Assembly (NCBI GenBank): GCA_022264855.1
Contig: JABYQU010000032.1
Location: 1 to 64,000, forward strand
Origin: Lenzites betulinus
Taxonomy: Eukaryota > Basidiomycota > Agaricomycetes > Polyporales > Polyporaceae
Direction of reading: 5' to 3'
Length of the DNA stretch: 64,000 bases
The translations under genes were made by a program, and so were the position numbers. Position 1 is the stretch's first letter. Each line of letters begins with the position of its first letter. Positions 13,746-26,012 of the stretch are shown here, piece after piece. Below the pieces are notes generated by a model. It was not told where the DNA came from. It made no database searches and saw only the letters and a list, made by a program, of their open reading frames with translations.

Positions 13746-14929
13746 CCACCTGCAGTGCAGAGCACGAGTGTCGATGGCTCAACCATGGCGCGATGCTAGT
13801 ACGCTGTCCGGCATGGAACAACTCGGAAAGGCCAGAGACCTTCTTTCCGCCCAGTCCTCGTTGGACTGTATGCTAGAAGCATAAGCGGCCAGATGCAGCG
13901 CTCAATGGCGCCAGAGGAAGTCCTCGTTTAGCCGCTGAAAACCGTGCCGAGGCGAGCGGTCGCCGCCGTGGTTGGGTGTGATTGGGTCGAGGGGTACTCC
14001 GTGGCATGTAACGAATATCTGTACGTTCGTGTGGTCTCGGACGATGCGACTCGGAATGGTGGACGCGTACGGTTGGGAAGCTCGCGCCACGGTGTCTCCC
14101 GCGAATCAGTCACGTTCTCGTGGTCAGGTTGTTGAAGGGCGACGGTGGTTTTAGCCCTTATTTCAGTGCCCACATCTGAGGAGCGGACTTCAAGCCCGGC
14201 GCGCCATATAGCGATTGTCTGATATTGTTCCAAGTACTCTGCTGCTATCCAAGGCCAAGTCAGTCGAGAGTAAAGCAACAAGCTGCTTAGTAGCTGTGAA
14301 GACTCAACAGTATCATTGTGGGAAGTATCACTCCCAGGTCAACGTCAAAGCATCGGAGAGGACCGGGTAGGCTGGGTGTGGTGACATCGTGGGCCCGGGA
14401 GAATGCCGCGTAGCGCACCGTGGTCGCAGACAGCAGCATAAAGAATGTGAAACGTCATAACGTGAGTGGTTCGGAGTCAATCTCGTGTATGCCTCTCCGA
14501 CGCCGCACGGAAAACATTTCGAAAGGTTCAGAGTTGGCGAAGTGCCCTGGTACACCTTTGTGGGCTACGCCATTCCGAGAATGAGTATCATGAAGGCACT
14601 GGCAGGTGCATGCGCGCGCGGCGAGTGGCGAATGTCGACTCGTAGTACAAGAGCCACGCCCTTCAATATTTGTGACCCGACTCGAGTATCCAAGCGTTCA
14701 CAGACATGCTATAATCCAATCAATGCTATATCAGCGTCGATACCTCCAAGATTTCGGTCATAAACATACGAGTATTCATCAGGACTGCCTGGTACTGATC
14801 AGTATCGAGTCGCCCTGGCATTCGGTGGTGGGCGCAGGACGGTGCCAGTGGCGCTCGCGACCATCGCGCCGACGCTGTTCGCGACAGCGACTACTGCTCT
14901 GTCGAGACGCCCACGCTCGTTCCTCCACT

Positions 14930-16665
14930 ATGGCCCGCCTTCGCCGCGATACCCAGGACTCGGCAGGCTCGACTTACCACCGCCCTTTACGCGTTGTCGC
15001 GTCTGGCACGCTCTTTCTCACAAACAACCTCGCGCTGCCTGTACATCCGGACCCCAACACCGTCGTTCGTGCGCACTCCGTGTCACGTATTCGCGGAGGA
15101 TCTGCGAGTACATGTCTATCAATAGTCGCGCAGTTTCCCGCGGTCGATGCGACATTGGTTGCCCCCCTCGGCGGGAACGACGAAGGGCGCATGATCATCA
15201 GCGAACTTGAGCAGGAGAGAGTGAACACCAGGTTTTGCAAAGTCTGGCCGGAAGCTGGTGTACCCAGTGCTTGGGTTTTACACGCAGGTACATTTTGCAA
15301 TCACTGTTTGCGCGCTTTCCTCTTCATCAACAGTGCTGTCTTTCGACGTCTGATTGAGGTGCTATAGGATCGTACAAGCTGTGTTCTGACAAGTCCCCCA
15401 GATGACACAGATAGCCGCACGGTCATCAACAACAACCCATTGCCTGACATCACTCATGAAGAGTTCATCTCCCTTCTTGGGCCGCTGCTAGTGCCGGAGA
15501 ACTACGCGTACTTGAACACACCACTTCCGTCGACACCGCCTGCGACCCTCCAACAAACTCAGACCAATGGCTCGCTAGCCCCCGGGAATGCCGCACAGTC
15601 TCGAACCTCAACGTCGGGAGTGCGGCCGCCGATCAATAGCCCCGCGCCAATTGACTGGATCCATTTTGAGGGGCGCTCAGTGAAGACAACCCTCAGCAAT
15701 ATCATGGGCCTGGACGGCCTCGCACGGGAGCGGAAGTGGCGAAGCCACTGTGTCATCAGCGTGGACGTCGGCCGGAGGGCACGCCAGGGCGTAGAAGCGG
15801 TACGGCAACCCGCGATCTCGCCATACATCTTCAAAGTGCTCACCTACTCTGCCGACAGCTCATCCCGCACGCCGACGTGATATTCCTGAACAACTACTAC
15901 GCCCGAGCTCACTCGCCTCAATACGCCGCGTCCCCGCGTGCGTTCCTGCTCTCGCTCACGAGCATCGCGCCCCGCCACGCTCTCCTCGTCGCGCACTGGG
16001 GTACCGAAGGCGCCGCCGTGCTCTCCGTCCCGACTCGGGAGTACTTCCAAAGTACCGGCTGGATCGACACCAGCACGCCCGCGCCCGCGTCGGAGCCCGT
16101 GCGCCCTAATTCGTCGCAGTCGTCACGCGCGGGGGAGGCGGACATGCAGTCGGTGCGCACCGGCAGCGACTTCTGGGCGGGTGCCGGAAATCACACCGAG
16201 TCCTCGAGCACGTTCACCGCCGACCTGCTCTCCACCCCGCCGCGCCCCGGACGCGGCGGAAAGGCGCCGGAGGACAATTCGCGTCAATCCAAGCAGCAGG
16301 GTCGCGCGAAGAATGGGAAACGCGCCGCACACAAAAGTCGTGGGCGAGACGAGGGCGATTCGTCCGACTCGGACGGGACCCAGATCGCGGGGCACGGTGG
16401 GGGGCTTCGACAGTCTCCGGAGGCGCCACGGGCGCGGCCTCTGCCGTCCGCCAATGAGGTGGTCGACGAGGTGGGGGCACAGGACGCGTTCGTTGCGGGG
16501 ATGATGTGGGCATTGAGCCGCCGCTTGCTTCCGGGCGAGCCGTATACTCCTTCCGCGGTGCTTGCCGACGGAACAGTTGCGGACGCAGACAGGGAGAGGG
16601 GGCGATGGCGCCTTGAAGAATGCTTGAGGTTGGTCGGGTCATTTCGCGGCCGTTTATATGATTAA
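14930..16665 (+). CDS. PfkB-family sugar kinase (ketohexokinase-like)
   Basis: ATP-dependent phosphorylation of a sugar or nucleoside, ribokinase/PfkB fold. Exons 14930-15287, 15402-15799, 15859-16665 (1563 nt, 520 aa). N-terminal region: VRAHSVSRIRGGSAST (GG motif of signature 1), then VAPLGGNDEGRMIISELEQE. The middle has DWIHFEGR and HADVIFLNNYYA. After RHALLVAHWGTEGAA comes an insertion of about 130 low-complexity residues (Ser/Arg/Gly/Asp-rich, residues about 345-465) not usual in the family. It is followed by VVDEVGAQDAFVAGMMWAL, corresponding to signature 2 (usually DTxGAGDxF). The catalytic Asp is kept, but the glycine before it is Gln and the first Asp-Thr pair is Asp-Glu. Substrate unknown; activity may be altered. 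Confidence 0.85.
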
Positions 16666-17128
16666 CCTGTGTATCATAGATTCGCTACTGAGCTTGCTGG
16701 ACGGAAAGGAAGGAGGAAGGGCTGGTCTGGGCTAGCAGACGAGATGGCTGGAGCTGGATGGTTTGATCTTTGATACTCTCTCGAATTTACCCTACCTTCG
16801 TATACTTGCTACATATATACCCCGCTTGTTAACAATAACTATGCTAGTACTTGTCTGTTGCTTAAACGCGGGCGTCCGCGATGCGACCCACAATAGTTTG
16901 GGAATACAGAAAGGCGCCCCGAACTCCGGCTCGAGGGCAGTCGTAACTGGGCTCCTAGACAAAACATGCGTCCGATGAGTGCTACAGTTCCCAACAAAGT
17001 TACTCTACACTCATGTTCCGATACCCGTTCTACCGGTACATACTTACAACCGAATCAAAAGGAATGTGATGAGTACAACAACCTCGAGTATACCACCCGT
17101 GCACCTGGCCCTCCGGGTATCATGCCAA

Positions 17129-19401
17129 TCATACAGCTTCTACAGTTTCTACCTTCAGCTCCTCGATTTCGTAGCAGCCGGTGCTTTGCCCGGCGTCCAT
17201 GCACGTCTCTTGGGTGACCTTGACGTCGATCACAGTTGGAGTCGCCGGGGAAGACTGTGAATGGTGATTCAAACGCGCATACGATCAGTACTGCCGTCGT
17301 AGCAAGAGAATGCTGTAAGCTGAGCCTTGAGTCTTGACTAACCGTGAGTGCAGAACGAGTCCATCGTCCGGCAGACCGAGACCGCGCAAGGTGACTGCGG
17401 AAGACATCTTGAGAGGGGGCCGTGTAGGGGATCGTCCGGTCGCCCGCCAGTGAGCGCCGCGAGTTCAACCTATGAGAGATATCTCAGTTCGGAATCCCGA
17501 CCCATATTATTCGCTCGTCCTTACACTGCCATCATGGAGTTCGCGTATACTAAACGCATACACTAGTCAGAAGGGGACCAACTTCATCGGCCTGACAAAA
17601 TACTAGACGTACGTTTAGTCGCGACGATCACGATGCCGGCATATAAGAGATTGTTCGGCATTGCGAGTGCCTGTAGCAGGAATTGAGTTTTTCGAAGTCC
17701 GGGAGAGTCGGAGAGCATCACTCACGAAAACGAGCGAGAGCAGATTTGTCACGCTGCAAAGATCTGTTTAGTATTCAAGTCTAGACGTACTGTGCGCCGT
17801 CAATTGCATTATGCATACCCTGTGACAAGTCCTGAGGAATCGCAAGGTAAGTACACAAACTATACGACATGGGAACTCAACTGACCCGTGTTGATAGCAT
17901 ACATGATCAGCAAGTCTATGATCGAGTCCGTCCTACGCATTTGCGGTCAGTTTGTTATGTCATAACACCTCGTGCGTAATTTGAGAGCTCACCTTCTGAT
18001 GCCAGTCCGACTTCTGTGCAGGCTGAAGATGAGGGCGGCGGTAAGGATACTGTCCGCCAAGACGGCCATTCCGACGCCCGCGGAGTTCATCCACTACCGG
18101 ACGATCGACGCGTTAAGGACGATGTTACCACAGAAAGATCCTTAGCCAATAAAGGTTGTGCTCACTGCCTGGTTATTGTTATGCAACGTCGGTTGAAGGA
18201 ATCTACCGTCGTGTCAGCTTGCGGGACCTTCGTGAGAGGTTTCACGGAACAGTTACGTACGTGTCTACCGTGACGGCTATAGCGGCACACGATAGTCATT
18301 CGTCTGCCAGAAGCGCGCACACGTATGAGAAACGCACCAGTGGCGAACCCTGGTTCGTAAGATGCGTGGTCAGTATTGGGTATCTACCAGGGGAGCATGT
18401 CCAGCTCACCGAACTCTCCAAATAATAGAATCCCTAGACATTCAGTATATAAGTAACGCCAGTAGAACGTACGACAGAGGCAACATACTGCAACTATCAC
18501 CAGAGGTCTGAACTTCCGACCGACTTTCAAGTTATGAGTATAGCACAAGGGGTGTGGCGACAAACGACGCACTCATCCAAACTCGCCGCAAGAAAAAGCT
18601 ACGAGTTGATCAGTTCTGCGGATCGGCTTCTCATTGGATCATGATGCGCGCAGCGTGGCCACCTACCTCTGCGAAGCCAGAATAACAGCGCCCTGTAGAC
18701 GTGTCGGTAATTATGCGGGCCCTCGGCATATATGAAAAGATGTACTCACCGTGACCACTCCCAGTAGCTTATTCGTGACCAATATGAGCACACGCGTGGC
18801 GCCACATACAAGAGTGGGGTACAGCTTACGTTGATTGACCTGGAAACAATCGTCTCACTAACTCCTCAGGCACAGAAACGCGCCTAGGCACTCACCAGAC
18901 AGCCTTCTCGAGCGCGAGCGGGTTGAAGTAGCTCTTGATGAGGTAATAGTAGCTGCAGATACCGCCGGCGTGAGCTGCGCCCGTTGTGCCACCGGCCCAG
19001 GGGGTGGCGTACCAGATGTGCATGCACAGGACGGTATGAAATGTCTCCAGGATCCTGGACCGCGTGTCAGCGATTCGGCTGAATCAGTTTTCTCGGTCCT
19101 GGGACGCACAGTACCGTGCACACCTGCACGGCACACGAGTGAGCATGCCTTGCACTGTATGAAGGCGTGCGGGCTTACAAGGCTCTTCAAAATCCGTCTG
19201 TCGTTCGGGTACGTGCTAAAGTACCTGTAACACTGGTTTACCGTCCAGCCATATTGTCTTCATAGATATGAGTACCCGTCCTTAGTCTGAAAACATAAAC
19301 TGAGTATAAGGGTAATGGACTCACATGAATCCCACGAAGCATCCTATGAGCAGCGCGCCGAAGGTGTTGTCCAGTGCTGGTGGCTGAGGGAGCGCGGCCA
19401 T
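17129..19401 (-). CDS. DUF6534-like multi-pass membrane protein
   Basis: Minus-strand, intron-rich. Exon 1 (19325-19401) starts MAALPQPPALDNTFGALLIG. After an intron, exon 2 (19179-19257) gives IQYGWTVNQCYRYF and ends NDRRILKSL. Later exons contain ETFHTVLCMHIWYAT and GGICSYYYLIKSYFNPLALE (about 18900-19040), VLILVTNKLLGVV (about 18760), AMPNNLLYA (about 17650), VYANSMMAV (about 17530) and LNSRRSLAGDRTIPYTAP (about 17460). The last exon has PATPTVIDVKVTQETCMDA and ends EELKVETVEAV with TGA 17129-17131. Order and motifs (DNTxGALLIG, YxxYPND, ETFHT, YYYL, NSMxAxLNSRRSL) match the DUF6534 pattern. Middle exon borders are unresolved, so mild decay is possible. Likely about 7 membrane helices; function unknown. 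Confidence 0.65.
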
Positions 19402-21095
19402 GGGGTCAGGAGAAATTCCACCGGGGGCGGAAGAGTCCATTGGGTACAAGGAGCGGAAGGAGGCTCGGCGAATGCGCGCGAGGATGTCCCCGGGCATTGC
19501 GCCCCCCGAGACCTATTATACCCGTTACGAATAGCCTCCATAGCATTCAAGGCACATGTCGCAGAGGCCCGTGGAAGGCCTGCGGGGATTCCGAGTATCC
19601 TGCCGGCTGGGATCTTTCTCCTGAGAGAAGCAGCACGCTGTATTGGAACAGCGGATCTCCGCATGACATTTGCCGCCGACTCGGAGTCGAGCTGAGGTTC
19701 GGCGCGTGCAACCTTCCCCTTGACAAACGATCGGGGGTAGCGTGGACGATGGCACCCGGAACTTTGGGCCCATTTACTAGTAGTGAGAAGGATTGGCATT
19801 TGGCGCACGATGTGCGGTGACGGCGAAATATATCGCGTTGTGCCCACACGGCAGTACCAGAAGCGGTCCCGGCGTCGTGTGTGGGACATTACACGGTTCC
19901 TTTCCACATGACTGCCCTGTAGAGCTGAACTTCTCTAAAACATCATAATCAGCACTTCTGCACTGAGTACGCGGATGCAGTGGTCGGGAATCCAGATCCA
20001 ATGCTTGAAGAATAACTCACCGTATGGCAATTCCCGGAACGCCGAAATGCCGACGACGTGTCCCTAATGCTCCCCTTGTAGGGCGAGGACAAGTAGAACA
20101 GTAACAGGATCGGCTGCCTTTTCACTGTAGTGAGACACTGGTATACACCTCTGTCAACCTCCAGTCAGATTCGTAATCGAAAGAGCTTCAAGTTTGGGCT
20201 GCCGATGACAGTGTTAAAAAGGGCGTGCGCTGTGTATTAGCGATACTCATAAGCATTCTATGAATTTCCATCAGATAAATGTCGCATATCATACCCATAC
20301 CTACTATACTGTAGGCAGTTCCAGTGGTGAATCGGCCAGTACGGTGCACATTACTTGACGTTCGTACAGTACTGGTGGTAGTCCGAAGTCAACAAGCGCC
20401 GTCATGTCCACATCACAAAAACGGCGCAGATGTTATGATGAGCATAAGAATTGACATTCTTGTAAATATGGTGTAATCCGTTTGTTTAAGTTACAAGCTC
20501 GCCGTTATATTACCTAAGCTTATAACTGGCTGCGTCACAAGCTGATCATCGCGAGCCTTGTAACACGCTTGTAACCATGATACAACCACCTTCCAGTTTC
20601 TGCACAATCTCGCGGCGCGTCGCAAGTTCTCCCAAGTTGTGCGCTCGATTGTGTCCTTCTATGTCGGAAATTCCGACCCGCCCTCCCGAGGGCGCTAGTC
20701 TCCCCAGTGCCTCCCGAGCGCCTCGGGATGCTCGCTGGATCTCCGGACCGCCTCGAGAGCGCTCGAGTGGGCGCTACAGACTCCCGACAAATCCGGAGGA
20801 GATCGTGAGATCAAGCTGCGCATCTTGATGATTGAGGCATGATCACGATTGTATCGCGAGAGAAAGGCCACTCTCCCCCGCCCTCCACGATCCCTCCCCA
20901 ACTTCAATTCCCCATTCTTGTACAGTAACATTTCAAACTACTGCTAGTGTCCGTTGCACCGTACGCTTGACGTTCCGTACCGCTTCCAACTGGGAGAACG
21001 ATCAGTACACAAGAAGTAAGCACTGATAGGCACTCCGAACCCGCCGCGGTTCAGTGTGCTTTGACATACTGACGCTGTGAGGTAGACTCAGAACG
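19402..21095. other. Intergenic; contains CCTCCCGAG-type repeat motifs
   Basis: No gene recognised. 20640-20800 is rich in short palindrome-like words (cctcccgag, cctcgggat, ctcgagagcgctcgag) just upstream of the Plavaka transposase. They resemble the motif-rich element at 41.4-41.8 kb (shared gggcgctaca). This may be subterminal sequence of the transposon. The rest (19.9-20.6 kb) is AT-richer with no visible structure. Confidence 0.4.
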
Positions 21096-24000
21096 ATGGC
21101 TAGAGGACCGAAGAAAGGGAAGGGCCCGACCACGATCTGTAAGTGGTGCGGGAAGAGCTCCGGCAATATCGCCCGCCATGCACCGTCGTGCGAGATCAAG
21201 ACCCGTGCTGCAGAAGATCGAAGACTCCTTGCGGCGCGAATTCGTGGAGGTACGTCTAATGTGCTATCCTCATGCACCATTTTTGCCAACTACATATTAC
21301 TCGATCACAGATCCGACCAGGCTCACGCCGGATATTGCGCCTCCTTCAAACGCGCCCTCTGTCCATCCTGCATCACCGCCGCAAGAAGCCAATAACATCG
21401 TAGCAGGCAATAGTGCAGGGTCTGACATGGAAATTGACAGCATTGATTCTGGGAGACTGCATGAACTTCCCAACCCCGGTGAGTACGCTGATTGTGGGCG
21501 GCTGTCAGCGGGAGCACTATGGAAGATACTGAACTCTCCGCTAGAGTTGCCGCACGCCAATCTGAACTCTCTCTACGTCGTATTTAATAACGACGACTCA
21601 GCACCTCCATCGCCTACAGCGCAGACCGCCGACACGTTCCCTATGCCCACGATGCGCGCTCCGACATTGCACAATCCCCCCCCAGATCTCCGTGTCGACG
21701 ACTTCTTGACTGTTCACCACCCGCATTCTAAACTCCGCCCGACGGTTCAGCATTTCGAGGATTTCGTTCGGGACTCTCAACCAAAGCTTGATCCTTCGAG
21801 CATCCCGAGACGGCCCTGGGAGCCGTTCCGCTCTCGAATCGATTTTGAATTCGCGCAGTTTGCGCTTGAGGCCGCCCTCAACAACAATCAAATAGACCGG
21901 CTGCTCAAGCTCATCGGTACTATCTCGACTACCCCGTCTGACTTTTCCTTCAAGAACGCTGGCGATGTGAAGGGCGCTTGGGATGTAGCCTCTCATCTTT
22001 CGACGTCTGTCTGTACAACGTTTCTCCTGATGTAAACCGCTGTTCTGAATGTCAATGTTATGTAGTTCAAGACACACACATTCACAACGTCTGACAAAGA
22101 TGGGCAGATGGAACTCACCTTTCACTACCGATCGGTCTTCGAGTGGAGCCTACGCCTTCTGGAAGACCCTCTGCTTGCACCTAAGTTCCGCTGGCATGCC
22201 CAACGACTATACAAGAATAGTGGAGATGCCTGGGACCGGTTTATTGATGAACCACACACCGCTGATACCTGGTGGGACACCGAGGTAGTCCACGTCCAAT
22301 CAAGATTATTATTCATCCTGACAGTTGTGTACACAGAACAAACTTCCTCCAGAAGCATGTCCTTTAGGATATGAGATATATGCAGACAAGACACGTCTGT
22401 CGTCGTTTGGAACGCAAAAAGGCTACCCCATCATGGCTCGGGTTGCAAACCTGCCTTCGAACATCCGAAAGGGCACCGGGTTCGGTGGAGCAGAAGTAGT
22501 AGGCTTTCTTCCAATTGCATGTTGTCCTCTGTGTTTTTTACTTCTCAGCTCTCATGATACAATTACAGGTTGAAGCCGAAACCAAAGAGGGCACCAAGCG
22601 CTTTGTGGCGTTGAAGCGGGTGATATGGCATGACTCGTTCTGGATACTATTACAAACGGTTGCGGAGCATGCAAAAACTGGATACAAGTTCCGATGCGGC
22701 GACGGCGTCGAGCGGCTTCTGTATCCATTCATTATAATGCTTGTTGCAGATTATGAAGAACAGTGGGTAATATCCACAAGCTATTGTTTGACAGTTTACT
22801 GACACCTGTATATGTCAAGGTCTGTTATGGCGCTGATCCGTGGAGTCAATGGCTTAGCCCCTTGCCCTGTATGCATTGTCCCCCAGGATCAACAGAGTAT
22901 ACTCGGAGTTCAGCCGATTTATCCCTTGCGGCAGCACTCCGACACCGAGCCTCATCTCAATGACAGAAATTTAAACAAGCGACAGCTGGAGACCATTATC
23001 AAGCCTATGGGAATCAGGCCGATTGTGGTATGTGAGACCAATAGCCTGACACTCATTGCATTTAATTGACCAGTTACTGGCAGAACACCTTCTGGAAAAT
23101 CCCTCGAATGAACGTTTACCAAGCGGTCTCGTGGGATCGCCTGCACGCCTATCATGGAGGACTCTTCAGTGATCATCTCTTTGTACAATTTCAAGAAATT
23201 GTGAAAGAGATGGGGAAAAAAACAATGGAAGCTGTCAATGAAAGGTCTGCCATATTGCAACTTTCTGCCAGATTATTAAATCCTGACTATATGAGTAGAT
23301 TTGACTTGATCCCTAGATGGAAGGATATGAACCACTTCTCAGAAGTGTGTTCAGTAACTTTCACTGATGGCACAAAGTATGAAGACATATCCAAGGTTTG
23401 TTATCTCAGTATATCAGACTGACACAGATTGCTCATCTAATATACTTCTAGGTCTTGGTTCATGCCAGCTATAAGCTCTTCAAGCCTGCAGTTGCAAAAC
23501 GGGGCCATCTTCTACTTAGATGCATCCGCCGTTATGTTGTTCTGGACATGATTGCTGGGCTAGAAGTACAGACTGAGTCCACTCTGCGGAGATATGCTGC
23601 AGAGCTAGTGAACTTTTCCAAAGCTATACAGGTAATGACCAGAATGCAGTCTTACACTTGCCAGAATTTGGGGATTGACTTTCAATATGCATACAGATCT
23701 ATCACACTGAACATCCAGACAAGAGTTGGAATTTTCCCAAGATGCATACTCATCAGCACCTCATTCAAGATGTCCTATCCAAAGGGATCACAAAGAACTA
23801 CAACACTAAACCCTTTGAGAAGATGCATGGTCATATCAAGTCTATCTATGCTGATCAGACTAACTTCAAGAACATTGAGGACCAAGTAAGCTATATCAGT
23901 ATGTATATATGAGCTCTTAACAGAATTCCTAATCATTGGGATAGATCACCAGGATACAACACCATACATCCATCGCAGGAATTATACAAGGTCACCTGGA

Positions 24001-24793
24001 CGCGTACGATGGATTCTTCTCTACAGACCAACCCAAGAAGACTCCATCTGAAGATTCGATAACGTTCCAGTTTGGCAATGTCTATCTGGGAGCCCGACAG
24101 GCTGCGGCGACACTTGCAAAGATAGAGCAAGCCCACTCAGATGATCCAGCATTTACTCGGTTTCGTCCACGACTCGAAGACTTTGTCAACTATACAATTT
24201 GTTTTGGAGCGGTACGCACGGCGGCGCAGGGAGCCGCACGCCATAACCATACTCAGTGGACTCGTCTCAGTGGGTTTGAACATGTGAGCACGGGTTTTGA
24301 ACAATATATTGGTGCCATCAGGATGCACTCTGATCATCGGAGTCAGATTGTAGAAGCGCGATATATCAAGGTCGATTACGAGTCGCAAGTGGACTGGACG
24401 CTGCTCACCGATCATCTCCGGTGTAACCCATCCTTCCAGAAAGCCCCTCGATACGACCATGTTATCTACAAGGTCGACGACAACACCATGGGCTTTGCCC
24501 AGCTTCTTTTTGTCTTTGCATTTTTATTCCAGGACGTACAACACCCAGTGGCCATGGTTCGCTTCCTCGACATCGTTCCCGGTCGGCGGTCAAATGCCGA
24601 TAATGGAATGGAACTCTTCCGAGTTCGAAGATCGCCGAGGCCGATCGACTTTATCCGTGCAACCTCAATAGTTCGGGGGGTCCTGGTCATGGAGGACTTA
24701 AACGAAGAGGGGGGCAGAAGTGGCGATTCCTTGCTGGTAGATACAGTAGACAGCGATATATTCATAAGGCTCGGGGCTTTGTTTACAGAGTAG
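21096..24793 (+). mobile_element. Plavaka-type DNA transposase gene, apparently full length
   Basis: Transposase of the Plavaka group (related to CACTA-like elements) found in Agaricomycetes. The N terminus has a small zinc-binding motif, ICKWCGKSSGNIARHAPSC (CxxC...HxxxxC). Conserved blocks follow in the expected order: RPWEPFRSRIDFEFAQFALE, LASHL-like AWDVASHL, FEWSLRLLEDPLLAPKFRWH, YADKTRLSSFGTQKGYP, VIWHDSFW, CGDGVERLLYPFIIMLVADY, VMALIRGVNGLAPCPVC, NTFWKIP, SWDRLHAYHGGLF, RWKDMNHFSEVCSVTFTDGT, RGHLLLRCIRRYVVLDM, SWNFPKMHTHQHLIQD, NYNTKPFEKMHGHIKS, DHLRCNPSFQKAPRYDHVIY, and a C terminus ending IRLGALFTE. At least ten short introns separate the blocks. I saw no stop or frameshift within an exon, so it may be functional. 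Terminal inverted repeats were not found by eye. Confidence 0.88.
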
Positions 24794-26012
24794 ATAGATT
24801 GTTTGACGTACATCACTTATCAGCTTTAACAGCGGTCTTAGTTCCTGTATGCTAGCGGATCGTGGAGGGGTAGGAACATGTCTACTACTCGGTATTGGCC
24901 CGTGTTCAGTTTGAAGTTTGCGCAGGCATCCTGATGAACACAAACCGGGTGATAGTAGCTGGGCCCGAAGTCGACGCCTCCCGACAAAGGTGCCCCACGC
25001 CCTGGCGACTTGGAGAGGGCATAAGGGAACACCCGCGGTCGAGGCTCCTCATGTCGGCGTATGCGATGAGGCCTGGGACACGAGAGCCGATGCATTGAGG
25101 CCGGTGGTAGATAATCCGAGGTTGTGCACACAACCATGGGCAGGTTATGATGGCATCGGGGAGGAGTCCTGAGCGGCGGGCAGTGGAGAATGCGAAGATG
25201 ATTTCGAAGATGGGTCCTGTCGATCTCTTCGTGGTGTACGACTCTCAGGCTGAGACCTTCGCAGCAAAGACAAAGGGCGTTCACTATCGCGTGACTCACA
25301 CAGCTATGGTGTGCTTGAACTTGAAGGGCTATAGTCGGAATCGTGTTCGATCGAGTCAGTATCTGAATCTGATGACGCCCATCGAGCAGGATGTAGCGGG
25401 ACGTAGCGGGACGTGAAGCTTTTAAAACCCTATTGCCTGAACCTTATCAGCCTGGTTTGTCCTTACACGAGGACTGCATGAGACTCACCGTGACAAACTT
25501 TCGCGCTACTTCGCCTGGACTACTGCCCACTTCGAACTTGGTTCCAGCACACTTCGCAGTATACAAAGTGGTGAGTGGGATCATAGATAAGATTGACGAG
25601 CGACTGATCAGTTATCAGATTCAGAATTGGGTACGTCAGCACTACAGGACTTCAAATCGTTGAGGCCGTACCTCCCTGACTACATCAGCGAGACAGAAAG
25701 AATCGACTGTACTGTGCAAAGTATAAGTTGCGCCATCCGAGCCAGTCTACTCATCCTTTCGAAAGCCAGATTCACAGGTTTATTTCCCAGTCTAAGCGCG
25801 CGGACTACAGCGACACATTCAATGCTGACCATCAAAATTACGTACAGGTGCGTTGAGATTCCTCTACGCGACGTACCGTGTTGCATTCGTCGCTCAAGTT
25901 CCTACTACAAACACAAAATACATTGGTCTACTACCGCCATGCTCAACTCGGTCTGTTTTCGCTGCTATATGCCGACAAGTTGAAGTCACTAATCATACAG
26001 CGTCTCCAGATC
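24794..26012. other. Intergenic, no gene recognised
   Basis: Between the transposase and the F-box gene. A minus-strand open stretch (24838-25299) and a plus-strand one (25433-25663) exist but carry no recognisable motif and no convincing exon chain. The 3' end of the Plavaka element should lie in here; no terminal repeat was identified. Confidence 0.4.
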
